NCBI GenBank assembly: GCA_031772625.1
Contig: CM062817.1
Span: forward strand, 883,662,184 to 883,726,183
Direction: 5' to 3'
DNA: 64,000 bases
Source of the DNA: Pinus tabuliformis
Taxonomy: Eukaryota; Streptophyta; Pinopsida; Pinales; Pinaceae
Positions 53,886-64,000 of this stretch are shown piece after piece. How positions within the stretch are numbered: the stretch's first letter is position 1; each line of letters begins with the position of its first letter. The notes under the pieces were generated by a model that did no database searches, was not told the origin of the DNA, and worked only from the letters and a program-made list of their open reading frames with translations. Both the position numbers and the translations under genes were made by a program.

Positions 53886-54458
53886 ATTTGGTTAGACAAC
53901 ATAATTCAGGTCAGTTGTTACGAGTTCAAGATGTATCGTGGGTACCCGAGCTCAAATTTAATGTGTTTTATGTCTAAGTGATTGAGGGGAAGGGGTTTGA
54001 GATGATTTTCCAGAATGGGAAAGTGAGACTTAGGCCTAGAGGCTCTAGCTTTGCTAGAGTTGTCATTGGGATTAGGAAGCATGGTCTATATCAGCTAACA
54101 GGAAAGCATATAGATCATGAGAAGAAGTAAGTGGTTCCTGAGTCTCAAAGGGAAGCACATTTTAGTGGGAGTATGTAGGTTCATAGCGAGAATCCACAAC
54201 CCAAGAAGAGTGCGTGGTTGGTGGGAAACAAGGGGACTTATGCTGGCAAGAAAGAACCATGGGATAACATGAATTCCCATTGGGAAAGGAAGAAGAAGGA
54301 AGAATATTTTGGTGGTAGAGACACTACCGAGATGAGCGTGGTTCATTCTATAGGGTATGCTATAGTTGTGAATGTCAAGAGTTGGGCTAGTGTCGTCAAG
54401 TTATGATTATGATGAGATACTTCCAAGTGGTGGAAGTATCTACCTCACTAAGAGGGAG
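53886..54458 (+). pseudogene. Element B late protease region and 3' end
   Basis: VLLRVQDVSWVPELKFNVFY and EGKGFEMIFQNGKVRLRPRG match the block after the copia protease, then RKHGLYQLTGKHIDHEKK. The polypurine tract AAGAGGGAG and the 3' LTR follow within 350 bases, with no integrase or RT between. Broken. Confidence 0.7.
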
Positions 54459-55315
54459 TGTTGATTTATGTAGCTTGAGAGGTACTCCCATCGCTTAGGG
54501 TATTGGGTTTCAAAGAAGTTTTACACACATGGGATTTGTGGGAAGTGTACCCGAGCAAGAGGGTTTGCACCCAAAGTTGTGGGTAGAAAACCGAGTGGAT
54601 ATTCTGATGGTTTGTTCATTAAGGGAATGTGGGGCACCCTTAAGGAGATAAGGGGCACCAAAGAAATTAATGTGGTTGCGTTAGATGAATAAAAATAGTT
54701 AATATACTATGATTTTATGGATTTTTAACAATTTGTTAAGGTTGGCATGGTGAAATATGGTGACCCTAGGTGGCTAGTGAAACCCACCTAGAACTCTATA
54801 AATAGAGAATGAGATTAGCTCATTCACTCACACATCCAAGTGCATTAATCAAAGGAGAAATAAATTTGAAGTATCTGCAAACCTATAAGGGAAAATCCAA
54901 GTGAAGGAAGGATGAGTTTTTGGCATATTTTATGCGTTTTGGACAGACCTAGTTAGGGTGAAGGTTGTTTGAGTTGGAGAGGCAGATTTTTGTGCACAAG
55001 TGTGAGAAAATTATTTGTTATTAGATATAGATTTTGCAGTACAGTAGAAAGAGGGTCGATCCCCTATGATATTCATATTTCAAGGTTGAAAGGCATGAAA
55101 ATTAGCTGGATCCAGACTACATTTATTAAGGGTACAATGTAGGGATTTCAAAGCCTCAGAGTGGGGATTTGCATGGGTTCTAAAGGAAAATATAGGTTGA
55201 CTTTAGGGTAGTCTTGTGGAGCCCTAAAATAGGACCAAAACCTTAGAATTATTGTGTGCATTCAGTTGTGGAGTACAAGTAAGAAGAAGATGTCCAAGAA
55301 AGGTATGTTGTTTGT
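54459..55315 (+). repeat. Element B 3' LTR, first part
   Basis: Begins TGTTGATTTATGTAGCTTGA and matches 14,865 to about 15,735. Interrupted at 55,316 by the A3 LTR. The rest of this LTR is not found in the window. Confidence 0.75.
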
Positions 55316-56270
55316 TGTTAAATTTGGAAACTAGGGCCAAACTCCACATGGGTCATCTTATTTATGACAACTAATATTTTTCTTGGATTCCTCTCTTCAA
55401 GAGGTGTAGGATTTATCTAAAGATCATCCAATTCTGACATGTACAAATGAAGTTATGATTTTATTTTGATTATGGTCAAATTGTCAAGATCAGCCAGCAA
55501 ACATATGTAAGCTCAGAAGCCCAACAATCACGTCTATTCATCCTCAACGTTGCATATAAATAGAAGGTGACTTAGCCTCATCTGGACACACTCATATTCA
55601 CACTTCTCTCTCTCCTCATTGATTGGGTAAGGATTTTTGGGCCTCTCTTGTCTGAAATTTTAGAAGGCTGAAATTTCAGGAGAGAAAAATTTCAGGAGGC
55701 TGAAATTTTAAGAGGCCAAATTTCTAGACAGTTTGACCAAGCATTGACCAGCATGCGTTGATCTCCTTTGACTACATTTTTGTGAGGTCTATCTCTATTT
55801 TGGAGGGCCACATTTATGGTCACAAAAATCAAGGCTAAAAATTAACTTTGACCAGCGTTGACTGCATCCAGGGCTCACCGTAGGTTGGTTGTTTGACTAG
55901 AATTGACTAGTCTAGTTTTGGGTTGTTTTGAGGGCTGATTCATCTTGGTTTTTGGAGGCTAGAGTTGACCAAATTTGACCAAATTTTTGAAAGTCAAATA
56001 TTCCTTGTTGACCAGCATTGAATTTTCTAGTTAGGGCTCTTTTTTCGTTGTTATAAATTATCAAATTTGTAAATTGTACTACCTCTCTCTATTGAACTAT
56101 TGAAGACTATAAGAAAAATTGATCAAGGGTTTCCCCACATTAGGGTTTGTCCCTTGTTGGTGCCACATATTGTGTCCTCTTGTCTTGGCTTATCTTTTAT
56201 TGCTTATGTTTATGTTCTGAACGCATTTTACCATCATGTTGATGTGATTGCTAAACTGGATATTGAAGCA
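55316..56270 (+). repeat. A3 LTR, third subfamily of the A copia LTRs (fossil)
   Basis: Begins TGTTAAATTTGGAAACTAGG and ends with the A-family U5 block (GATCAAGGGTTTCCCCACAT; TTGTGTCCTCTTGTCTTGGC). The middle (55,620-56,040) is unlike A1 or A2 and has repeated GAAATTTCAGGA-type and TTGACCA-type motifs. No primer site follows, so it is a solo LTR or truncated. The right edge is approximate. Confidence 0.7.
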
Positions 56271-56424
56271 GCTCAAGTTGCCAATTACCATGTCCCCTCA
56301 AACCACAGGAGTTGCACAACAGAAAGAAGAGGAGGACGTGGTGAGTTTGCTAATGAGGATGAATGAAAGACTGGCAGAAATAGAGAAGGCATTGGAGAAA
56401 GAATTACAAGGAAAATAGGGAGAG

Positions 56425-57570
56425 TTGGCCTCCCAACCACCAGAAATAGCTCCAATAAGCACAACAGCTCCTCCTACAACTACAGCAGCAATCCCTCCCA
56501 TTGTCCCAGAATCAATAGCAGGTACTTCAGCTTCAACAACAACTATAGCAGCAATAACAACAGTACCAGATATCAGCCTGAGCATGGAAGAGATGATGAA
56601 GGAAATAAATGCTTTAGAACTCCAAATGGCAGAGCTAAAGGAAGCCAAAGAAAAACTGGCCAAGATAGAGGTGAATTATGATAAATCAAAAATAAATGTG
56701 GCTGAGAAAACAAGAGAAGTAAAGGCCCTAGAAAATAAGGTAAAATCCTTGGAGAAGGACCTTACTCTTCACAAAACTCTGGCAGAAATCAAAACAATTT
56801 TGTGGACTAAAATTGGCCAGTCCATCACTGATCAATGGACATCAATACAAACTATCCATGACCAGATTGAATTGATAGAGATAGCTCAAGTTGAGACTCA
56901 AAAAGCCAGAGCATTATTAGAAAACAAGCTCGAACAGGCCAATAAAATTATTCATTTTTTGAATACTCATACCAGAGAGCAGCTAACAGCTCTAGATATT
57001 CAGGACAGAACAGGTACAATTTTGACATTGAAAAAGGTGTTGACCATGAGGAATTTTGTACAAAACCTGGAAAGAAAGTGCCATGAAATGCAGACAGAGA
57101 TAAATTCCTTCAGAGAAAAGTTTGCAGTGTTGCAGAGCAAAGGGTTACCCAGCTTATTAACCAGCAATCAAAGACTATTAACACATGAACAGTATGCTCA
57201 TAGGGTAAATACCTATGTTACCAATCAAATCACAGCATCATCAAGCATTTCAGAAGACACAGTACCTCCCTCTAGACGGAGCTTATATGACAAGTTAGAA
57301 AATTTGTTCTATATTGAACATGAGATGACACATCTTTTTGAAGTCCAACCCAATTACTACAGGTACACTGAAGCTGATGAAACATTAATAAAACTACAAA
57401 GCCACCAGTTGCCAACAGACCAATGGTGGCAGGGCATGTTGGAGGTTTTTACCAAGGTAGTGTCGGCACTAATTCTTTTTGATTGTCTACATTTAATCAA
57501 ATTTAATGCATGTGCCACATATCATAAATATGAAGACATCAAGGAAGGAGTTCACGCCAAAATGCATTAA
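56425..57570 (+). CDS. ORF2-like coiled-coil protein of a possible Tat-like element (H)
   Basis: A 381-residue frame. It opens with a Pro/Thr/Ala-rich stretch (residues 1-48), then heptad-type helices at about 52-115 (LELQMAELKEAKEKLAKIEV) and 140-260, then a globular C terminus with DKLENLFYIEHEMTHLFEVQ and DQWWQGMLEVFTKVVSALIL. There is no catalytic motif, signal peptide or zinc site. Coding-type sequence extends some 130 bases upstream. It resembles ORF2 of T1 in layout (N-terminal coiled coil, helical C terminus) and in being followed within about 250 bases by a TATA-like box. No sequence identity is obvious by eye. A host gene fragment is the alternative. Confidence 0.5.
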   Translation: MASQPPEIAPISTTAPPTTTAAIPPIVPESIAGTSASTTTIAAITTVPDISLSMEEMMKEINALELQMAELKEAKEKLAKIEVNYDKSKINVAEKTREVKALENKVKSLEKDLTLHKTLAEIKTILWTKIGQSITDQWTSIQTIHDQIELIEIAQVETQKARALLENKLEQANKIIHFLNTHTREQLTALDIQDRTGTILTLKKVLTMRNFVQNLERKCHEMQTEINSFREKFAVLQSKGLPSLLTSNQRLLTHEQYAHRVNTYVTNQITASSSISEDTVPPSRRSLYDKLENLFYIEHEMTHLFEVQPNYYRYTEADETLIKLQSHQLPTDQWWQGMLEVFTKVVSALILFDCLHLIKFNACATYHKYEDIKEGVHAKMH

Positions 57571-58654
57571 AGAGAAATCGGGCATAGATGGAAGGATCAG
57601 GCAACGTAGGAACGCAGGATAAAGAGACAGCTATCAGCCGACTGGTTGAGTCAAAAAGTCAAAAATATCAGACCACCTAAGGCAGCCAGCACAACGCAAG
57701 TTACTCCTGTATTCATTGCTCTTTGTTTCCAAAGCCATTTACTACCTTTAAAGAAGTAGATGGATGAAGTTAATGCTTGATATTTTCTCTATGAGATATT
57801 TTGTAACTTTTTTTTTATAAATACCTCCTCAAGATATGTATTGTTGTTGGTTGGTGAATATCATTCTAGACCTGCGCTGTAATTTGAGAACACTTTTGAA
57901 TAAAGATTGTTGGAATACTTTGCTGGTGAATTTTCTGATTGTGGAATTAATGGCAGAAGAATAGGTTGCAGAATTCTCGTGTTACCTCATGGATCAATAA
58001 GTCTTTTTACCCTTGTTTTATTGTTCCTATGTTTATTTATCATCTATATATCATGTTCTAATTGCAGGAAAAAAGAATAGCCCAGAATTTACTTTGTTGT
58101 ACTCTGTGTTCAATTCCTGTCAATTTTTATGTTTTCTACAGGACTAGCATAGGCAGGAATTCTTAACTACTCCTGTCTCCCTGGTTCTTTCACTCTAGAT
58201 ATAATCAAGGAATTCTTAACTACTCCTTGGTAATATTTATTCAATTTCCCTCTGTTAGCATAATGAAAGATTCTTGACTGCCTTTCATTCCCTAACCTCA
58301 TTTCATCTTATTCCAGCTTGAAAATTGTTCTATGTTTAATTATCTTTCTCTTTAGTCCTCCTTTTTCCCAAGAAACCATACCAGAGGTTCATTTTCAACT
58401 GAATCCATTAACCCAATGGTCTGAAATTCTCTTATATTGCAGCCATGTTGTACTGAATGTCACCTTCCAAACACCAAAAAAATATTTGTGCTTCATAACT
58501 AGCCTAACATATAGCAAAACAAATCTAAATCATAAAGAGAGAGCCATCTCTGGTTGCAGATTGGCTAGAATCTGTAGCGAAAAGACTGGTTAGCGGTTAC
58601 CTCGGTCGTATTCCCTTTTCTTAGATCTTTTGGGGAACAACTTGAGTGATAACA
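57571..58654 (+). other. LTR-like non-coding sequence after the ORF2-like frame
   Basis: Contains TTTATAAATACC near 57,817 and AATAAAG at 57,899, in the order of promoter then polyadenylation signal expected of an LTR. It ends GAGTGATAACA at 58,654, exactly where the duplicated block begins. A matching left end was not found, so LTR status is inferred. The 91-residue frame inside is not supported. Confidence 0.4.
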
Positions 58655-59019
58655 CTAGGATGAACTCCAACTGATCTGGGATTAGTATGAGTGGTTTGAG
58701 ACACTCTCTTGTGATATTTATCTGGGATCAATAAAACTAACTTCGGGTCAGTAAGGGTGATATGACGCACTCTCTTCAAATGAAACTGACTTTGGTTTAG
58801 TAGAGAATGATATGAGACATTCTAGATCAATTCTTCTTCTTCATGGTTCAACAGTAGAGCAGAGCTCATCATAGTAGAGTAGAGAAGAGCTCAAAAGAGA
58901 AGAACAGAGTAGAGCTCAGTGGAGCAGAGTAGAGTACAACAGTGCAGGGCACTAATGGAAGAGATAGTACAATCAGACATATGGATCAACAGATGGAGTT
59001 CTCCCTAGTTGAGAGGGAG

Positions 59020-61012
59020 TGTTAAAATTGGAAACTAGGGCCAAACTCCATGTGGGTCATCTTATTAATGGCAACTCATATGTTTCTTGGATCCCTCTCA
59101 TTGAGAGGTGTAGGATTGATTTAAAGATCATCGGATTCCGATAAGTATTCATGGAGATATGAATTTACTAGTGTTATGAGACAATTCGTCAAGGTCAATT
59201 TGCAACCAAATAAACCCCACTTGTACTAAACGTTTTAGTATAAATAGAGGTGGCCTTCAAGTCCTTTCAACACACACTTGGGATCTCTTCCTCTCTACTT
59301 ATCTTTGGGTTTTAGTAGGAGGAGAGATCCTAAAGAATAATGTTGCCCTAATCTAGAGGGAGTGCCCTAGGCTCTACGATGTTCTAATTAAGAAGCCCTA
59401 GACGCAAGAGGAAGGGGAGATCTAGCACGGTGAAGGAAGCCCTAACGATTCCCTATGGAGAAGCCCTAAATGCTGCCCTATGAAGAAGCAGTAATACAGA
59501 GCCATGGAGGGTTTAAGAAGAGACCTTATCCACTGTCCTAAAAGGAACCTATACACAGCCCTAAGGAGAGAGACCTATATGTTGTTCAAAAGATCCCTAG
59601 CTATAGTTCTGTTTGTTCCCTAGTCATAGTCCATATATGCCCCAACTGTCGACCTTATTCCACACTAGATGTTGTCCTTCATCCACAATTTAATAAGACT
59701 CCTATATGCTAGAAATAGGAGGCCTCATCTCCCTACATGCAATCCTCTAATACGCAATCTCAAGAGGCCTCTATGTTTCCCTAACCATAGTCCTCAAGGT
59801 GATATAATTTGTAGTCAGTGAGGGTTCTATGCAGCAAGAGGCGGCTTCCTATTCGCTGGAAAGAGGAGCCCTTAACAAAATCAAAATGAATACTATTCAA
59901 GCATGCCACATTCGCAGCCATGGAGATGCCTAATCTAACTTTAGATTTGGACGGCAATAGTGTCAAGATTTAGGTAGATGAGGAAGGTTTGAAAGCGGCT
60001 TGTATGACATGGATAAGAGTGTTGAAGGGTATACGTTGAAGTATATCCAACAAGGTAGCATATGTTAGGACTGTATTGATAATAGTACAGTCACTTGGAT
60101 GGAGAAAAGGGTGCAAACTTGATGTAGTTTATGAACAGTAAATTCTATGAGAGAAATCACTATGTTGAACACCTTGGTTGGAAACCTTTGGAGAAGCGAA
60201 GAGGATTATTAGAGGGCACATTAATATAGGCCTATGTTCAGTGACATTGGTGGAACTTCATCATCAATAGAAGGGACAACAAACTAACATTTGGATAGTT
60301 GTATGGTACAGCAGCATGCAAGGGACAACAAACTAACATTGGGATAGTTGTATGGTACAGCAGCATGCAAGGGACAACAAACTAACATTGGGATAGTTGT
60401 ATGGTACTTAGCAATAAGTACACCAATCATGAAATGGTACAAGCATGCAAGGGACAACAAGCAATCAATGGGATAGTAAACAAGGACAACATGGTTCAAC
60501 CATGACACATGGGACAACAATACAACATTAGGTGCAGCAGTCATGAGGTCTAGCATTGTGATGATGGGTGCAACATGGTGCAGCACGGTGAGGTGCAACA
60601 TGATGACGAGATGCAACACGATGATAGGGGAAGGAGTAAACTTGGAGAATTAGTTGAAGCAATATGTCTTCAACTGATCTCATGTATCATCTTCTTAGAG
60701 ATGATCTATGCTCTCATTCAAATAATTCAAAGCGTTGACTTCAGTTGTAAATGTATTATCTCTCTCTCTCTCTCTCTGTTGAACTATTGAAGAACATATA
60801 AGAATAATTGATCAAGTGTTTCCCCACATTGGGGTTTGTCCCTAGCTAGGCCACATCTCCCTCTTGTCTTGTCTTGTCCTCTACAATTTGTATTTATGTT
60901 CTATTTGCAGTTTACTTTAATGTTGATGTGATTGCTAATCTGGAAAAGACATTGAGCTAATTGTGAAAATTGAGATAAATTTCTCTGGCATAGAACATAC
61001 GTAAAATAAACA
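59020..61012 (+). repeat. Duplicated copy of the A1 3' LTR
   Basis: Same length class and tandem units as 34,041-36,036, and the same right-hand junction with gypsy C. Confidence 0.9.
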
Positions 61013-62370
61013 GATGGTGATCATTCTGTAACTTCCCTTGTGCCTGTATGAACTCTAGAAGTCGGTGGTCTATGTGGATGACCGTTTCCTTCCCCAGAAT
61101 GTAATGCTTCCATTGATGGTAGGTCTGCATAATGGAATACATTTATTGTCATAAGTGGGGACTTTCAAAATATTTCTAAAAGTGTCTCATTATGGTAAGT
61201 CACTGGATGCCCACACTGAGTAAGAACCGCACTAATAGCATAGTCGGAGGCATCTGTCTCAATCTCAAATGGTGGTTACAGGTCTGGTAATGTGAGCACT
61301 GGTGCAGAACAAAGGTGATTCTTCAACTTAGAGAACACTTGTTGTTGGGTTTCTGACCAAAAAAAAATTTCTTTCGCTCTGCCCTTGGTGACTTGACTTA
61401 AAGGCCAAGTGATATGAGAGAACCCCAACATGAAAATACGGTAGAAATTGGCAAGACCCAAAACATTGTGGAGCTATGTTAGAGTGGTTGGGGCTGGCCA
61501 ATCCCAAATAACTTATATCTTGGATGGGTCCACATGCACACCCTGCTCATCAATGATGTACCCAGATATTGAACCTGGGTCAGGCCAAAGGTGCATTTCT
61601 CCAATTTATCACACAACTTGTGTTGGCGCAAAGTTTTAAGGACCTATTGAGTATGGTGGAGGTGCTCTTCCCAACTCTTCCTAACGATCAAGATGTCATC
61701 TACATACACCACCATGAATGCATTGGTGAAGGGGTGTAATATGCCATCCATCAGTCTCATGAAGGTTGCAAAGGTGTTCATTAATCTAAACGGCATGACC
61801 AACCATTTAAAAAGGCCCTCCTTAGATTTGAAGGCAATCTTCCACACATCGAAGCGTTTGATAGGCACCTGGTGATAACCTGACTTCAAGTCAATCTTGC
61901 TGAAATATTTGGCCCACTTGAGCTATTACAGAAAGGTCATTAATTTGTGGGATTGGGTACTATTCTGGACAATGATTTTGTTCAGCATCCGATAGTCAAT
62001 ACAGAGCTCCAGGTCCCATTCTTCTTTGGTAGCAATACAATCGGGCTCCCATAAGGTGATGAGATTGGCCTAATGTTCCCTTTCTACAATCATTCATGAA
62101 TCAACCTCTTGACCTCATCGTTATCCAAAACAGAGCATTGATAGAACGGTCCATTGGTCATTGGTGCACCCGGGGTCAGATCGATGGTGTTCTTGACCTG
62201 ACAGTACAGAGGTACCCCTGTGGGCGAGGCAAAAATATCCCTGTGCTCCTCCACGACCTTTTCCATCTGCTACTTTTGTGCAGAGGAGCCCTACGTGGAA
62301 TTCATGGCCACAACCTTCTTCTTTCCATGAGGGCGAATCATAAGGAAAATGATCTTACTCCATTGCTTTG
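61013..62370 (-). pseudogene. Duplicated copy of element C reverse transcriptase
   Basis: Minus-strand pieces (YHQVPIKRFDVWKIAFKSK; FMVVYVDDILIV near 61,700) match 36,042-37,360. Broken. Confidence 0.85.
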
Positions 62371-64000
62371 TGTTAAAATTGGAAACTAGGGCCAAAATCC
62401 ATGTGGGTCACCTTATTCATGGCTGATAATATTTTTCCTAGATTCCTCTTGTTGAGAGGTGTAGGATTGATATGAATATCATCTGATTCCGATAAGTATT
62501 TATGGAGATATGAATTTATTTTGATTATTGAAAAATTATCAAAGTCGACTATCAACTTATGTAGGCTCAGACACCCAATAGACACATCTATTCACCTTCA
62601 ACATTTGGATATAAATATAGGATGACTCCTCCTCATTTGGTCACTCACTTCTCATCATATCTCTCTCTCTCCTGTGCAGAAAAAGAGTCTCTTCTCTCTC
62701 CTATGCAGAAAGGCTCTCTCTCTCACCCAAGCCAAAACAGGTCGTTCGAACTCTTGGACTGGTGCATGGTGAAGTCTTGGACTAGTGCATAGTGAAGTCT
62801 TGGATTGGTGCACAACAAAGTCTTGGACTGATTGTTATAGACATTTTTGGGCACTGCAACCCCAATCATAAATGTCCGTAAACCAAGGGCTCCTAAGTCC
62901 CTAAAAGTGTTGTTCCAACCCCTAAAAGAACAAGGTCAGCTGATTACATCATCTCCCAGAAGTTCTCCATGAAAAACTACTCAGAACTGGTCAAAACTGG
63001 ACCATCTCACCTGCTCCATGGTCAAAGTGCGCTGCATCCCACCTAAATTCACACGAGAGGTGCGATGCATACTGAAAAGCCCTTCTATGGGGTGCGATGG
63101 GCGAGAGCGGATAAATGGCAGGGTCAATTTGTGAGGTGGAAGATCATGGAATCTTCCAGAAACTTCTCCTGTGACACTTGCCTCTCTGCATTCGCCTAGG
63201 GATGAGTAAGAGATCATCAATCTCCAAGTGGAATCAAGAACTATTAGAGAGAGGACACTAATCGAATCTCAAAAGCTGACTCACCCCCCTTGCAAACATC
63301 TATATATGGATCCCTCATCCCAGAGATCTAGAGGCTGGAATTTTGTATCTTGTAAGGAAGTGCTGTTGGTATCTTGGTGTAACATCATAGTGTTGGGTGA
63401 TCTAAGATTTTCATGAGGTGAAGAAGGGCTTTCTTGCTGAGAGGATGACGTTGGGTCAAAAAAATTGGTTGTAATCCTCTTTGCTATTCTTGATTATTAA
63501 TAAAGCTATTCAAGTTTTCCTCCACATTCTTGTATGATTGATAATATATGCATTTGTGTGGTCAATATATATCTGGTCCTATATTGTTTATGATAGTAGA
63601 TCTCTGTTCTTAGATAGTGTTATGCTACTTTGATTCTACAGGTGCTCTTTGAAGCTAGGTAGACGAGGAAGCGAGTGGCAAAGATCTATCAGAAGGGAGA
63701 GGATTCAAGCAAGGAACCAAGCGCAAGACAGAGGTTGGTCTCCTTTGTTCCCCTCTTATCTACTTTTTATAAAGGAAAATGAAAGTGGTTTTAGTTTGTT
63801 TGTTTCTAAGGTAGCTACCAGCCTTAGTGGGACTAGCAGCTCTGCATAGACACTAGATTTCCCGATAACACTGATGCGTAGCAAAGTCTTGGACTGGTGC
63901 ACGGCGAAGTTTCATGGCGAAGTCTTGTACTGGTGCACGACGAAGTCTTGGACTGGTGCATGGTGAATGACTCACTGGTGGAGACTTGATGAGTTTGATA
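62371..64000 (+). repeat. Duplicated copy of the A2 5' LTR, interrupted, runs off the window
   Basis: 62,371-62,832 and 63,871-64,000 match 37,361 onward, including the AAGTCTTGGACTGGTGCA minisatellite. Confidence 0.88.
62833..63870 (+). mobile_element. Solo LTR (1,038 bp) of another family (fossil)
   Basis: Starts TGTTATAG and ends CGATAACA, flanked by the perfect 5-bp duplication CTGAT (62,828-62,832 and 63,871-63,875). CTATATATGG near 63,299 and AATAAAGC near 63,500 fit promoter and polyadenylation signals in plus orientation. No coding region and no internal pair of repeats. It interrupts the A2 LTR minisatellite. Confidence 0.85.

Larger units (their letters stand above)
14865..55315 (+). 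mobile_element. Copia-type element B, gag-protease only, host of the nest (fossil)
   Basis: Pieces of one plus-strand element lie at 14,865-16,579 and 23,611-23,729 (5' LTR), 23,730-24,388 and 46,614-47,070 (gag into protease), 53,886-54,458 (late protease and the part after it), and 54,459-55,315 (start of the 3' LTR). The primer site is TGGTATCAGAGC at 23,730 and the polypurine tract is AAGAGGGAG before 54,459. No integrase or RT of this element is present, so it looks like a non-autonomous derivative. About a quarter of sites differ between the two LTR copies in the stretch I compared, making it the oldest dated element here. It is heavily broken, mainly by five insertions. Confidence 0.75.
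58655..64000 (+). repeat. Segmental duplicate of the 33,661-37,950 block
   Basis: It follows 33,661 onward base for base, with about 6% differences in the part I compared: A1 3' internal end, A1 3' LTR (59,020-61,012), the GATGG junction, gypsy C RT (61,013-62,370), the CTTTG junction and the A2 5' LTR (from 62,371). It contains one extra insertion, a solo LTR at 62,833-63,870, and runs off the right edge. Because both insertion junctions are shared, the duplication is later than the A1 and A2 insertions. Confidence 0.88.

Noticed and set aside
58318-58593. A 91-residue plus-strand frame with a hydrophobic N terminus
   Set aside because: It looks like a signal peptide at first sight, but the rest is composition-driven and lies in LTR-like non-coding sequence.
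55316-61012. A3 LTR and the duplicated A1 LTR taken as the two ends of one element
   Set aside because: Their central parts and lengths differ, and the right copy belongs to a duplicated block with its own left part elsewhere.

Overview
The window is nuclear DNA of a seed plant with a large, repeat-choked genome. A gymnosperm such as a conifer is my best guess, from the dense nests of old Ty1/copia and Ty3/gypsy LTR elements, the Tat-type gypsy relatives with extra ORFs, and the absence of any recognisable host gene. I found no host protein gene, rRNA, tRNA or CRISPR array. All the retroelements are treated as fossils; none looks fully whole.

Layout. (1) 1-12.1 kb, minus strand: a large Tat-like Ty3/gypsy element (T1) with long open frames. 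It has one complete LTR (6,972-7,828). To the left of it lie a leader ORF, gag-protease-archaeal-type RNase H, then RT-RNase H-integrase. To the right lie two more sense ORFs (a 725-residue ORF1 and a 362-residue coiled-coil ORF2) and a 75-bp tandem repeat. (2) 12.1-14.86 kb: unassigned DNA with an 86-bp LINE tail flanked by a 16-bp target duplication. (3) 14.87-55.3 kb: one old gag-protease-only copia element (B), whose 5' LTR, gag, protease and 3' LTR have each taken an insertion. These are gypsy D (16.58-23.61 kb), chromovirus-like gypsy C (24.39-46.61 kb), Tat fragment G (47.07-53.88 kb, itself hit by copia E at 48.45-53.75 kb) and copia-type LTR A3 (55.3 kb). Gypsy C carries gypsy F, an LTR-like insert, copia A1 (29.48-36.04 kb) and copia A2 (37.36-44.26 kb). 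A2 carries a 230-bp fold-back element. (4) 56.3-58.65 kb: a third ORF2-like coiled-coil frame with LTR-like sequence after it. (5) 58.655-64.0 kb: a second copy of the 33.66-37.95 kb block, keeping both nested-insertion junctions and hit once more by a 1,038-bp solo LTR.

How the parts relate. Rough by-eye LTR divergence follows the nesting: B about a quarter of sites, C about 14%, A1/A2/D about 10-12%, E about 6-7%, and the segmental duplication about 6%. The most unusual biology is in the Tat-like elements. T1 has its second RNase H between protease and RT, whereas fragment G in the same window has the usual order (after the first RNase H). ORF1 plus ORF2 in the env position recur in T1 and D, and ORF2 alone near 56-57.6 kb.
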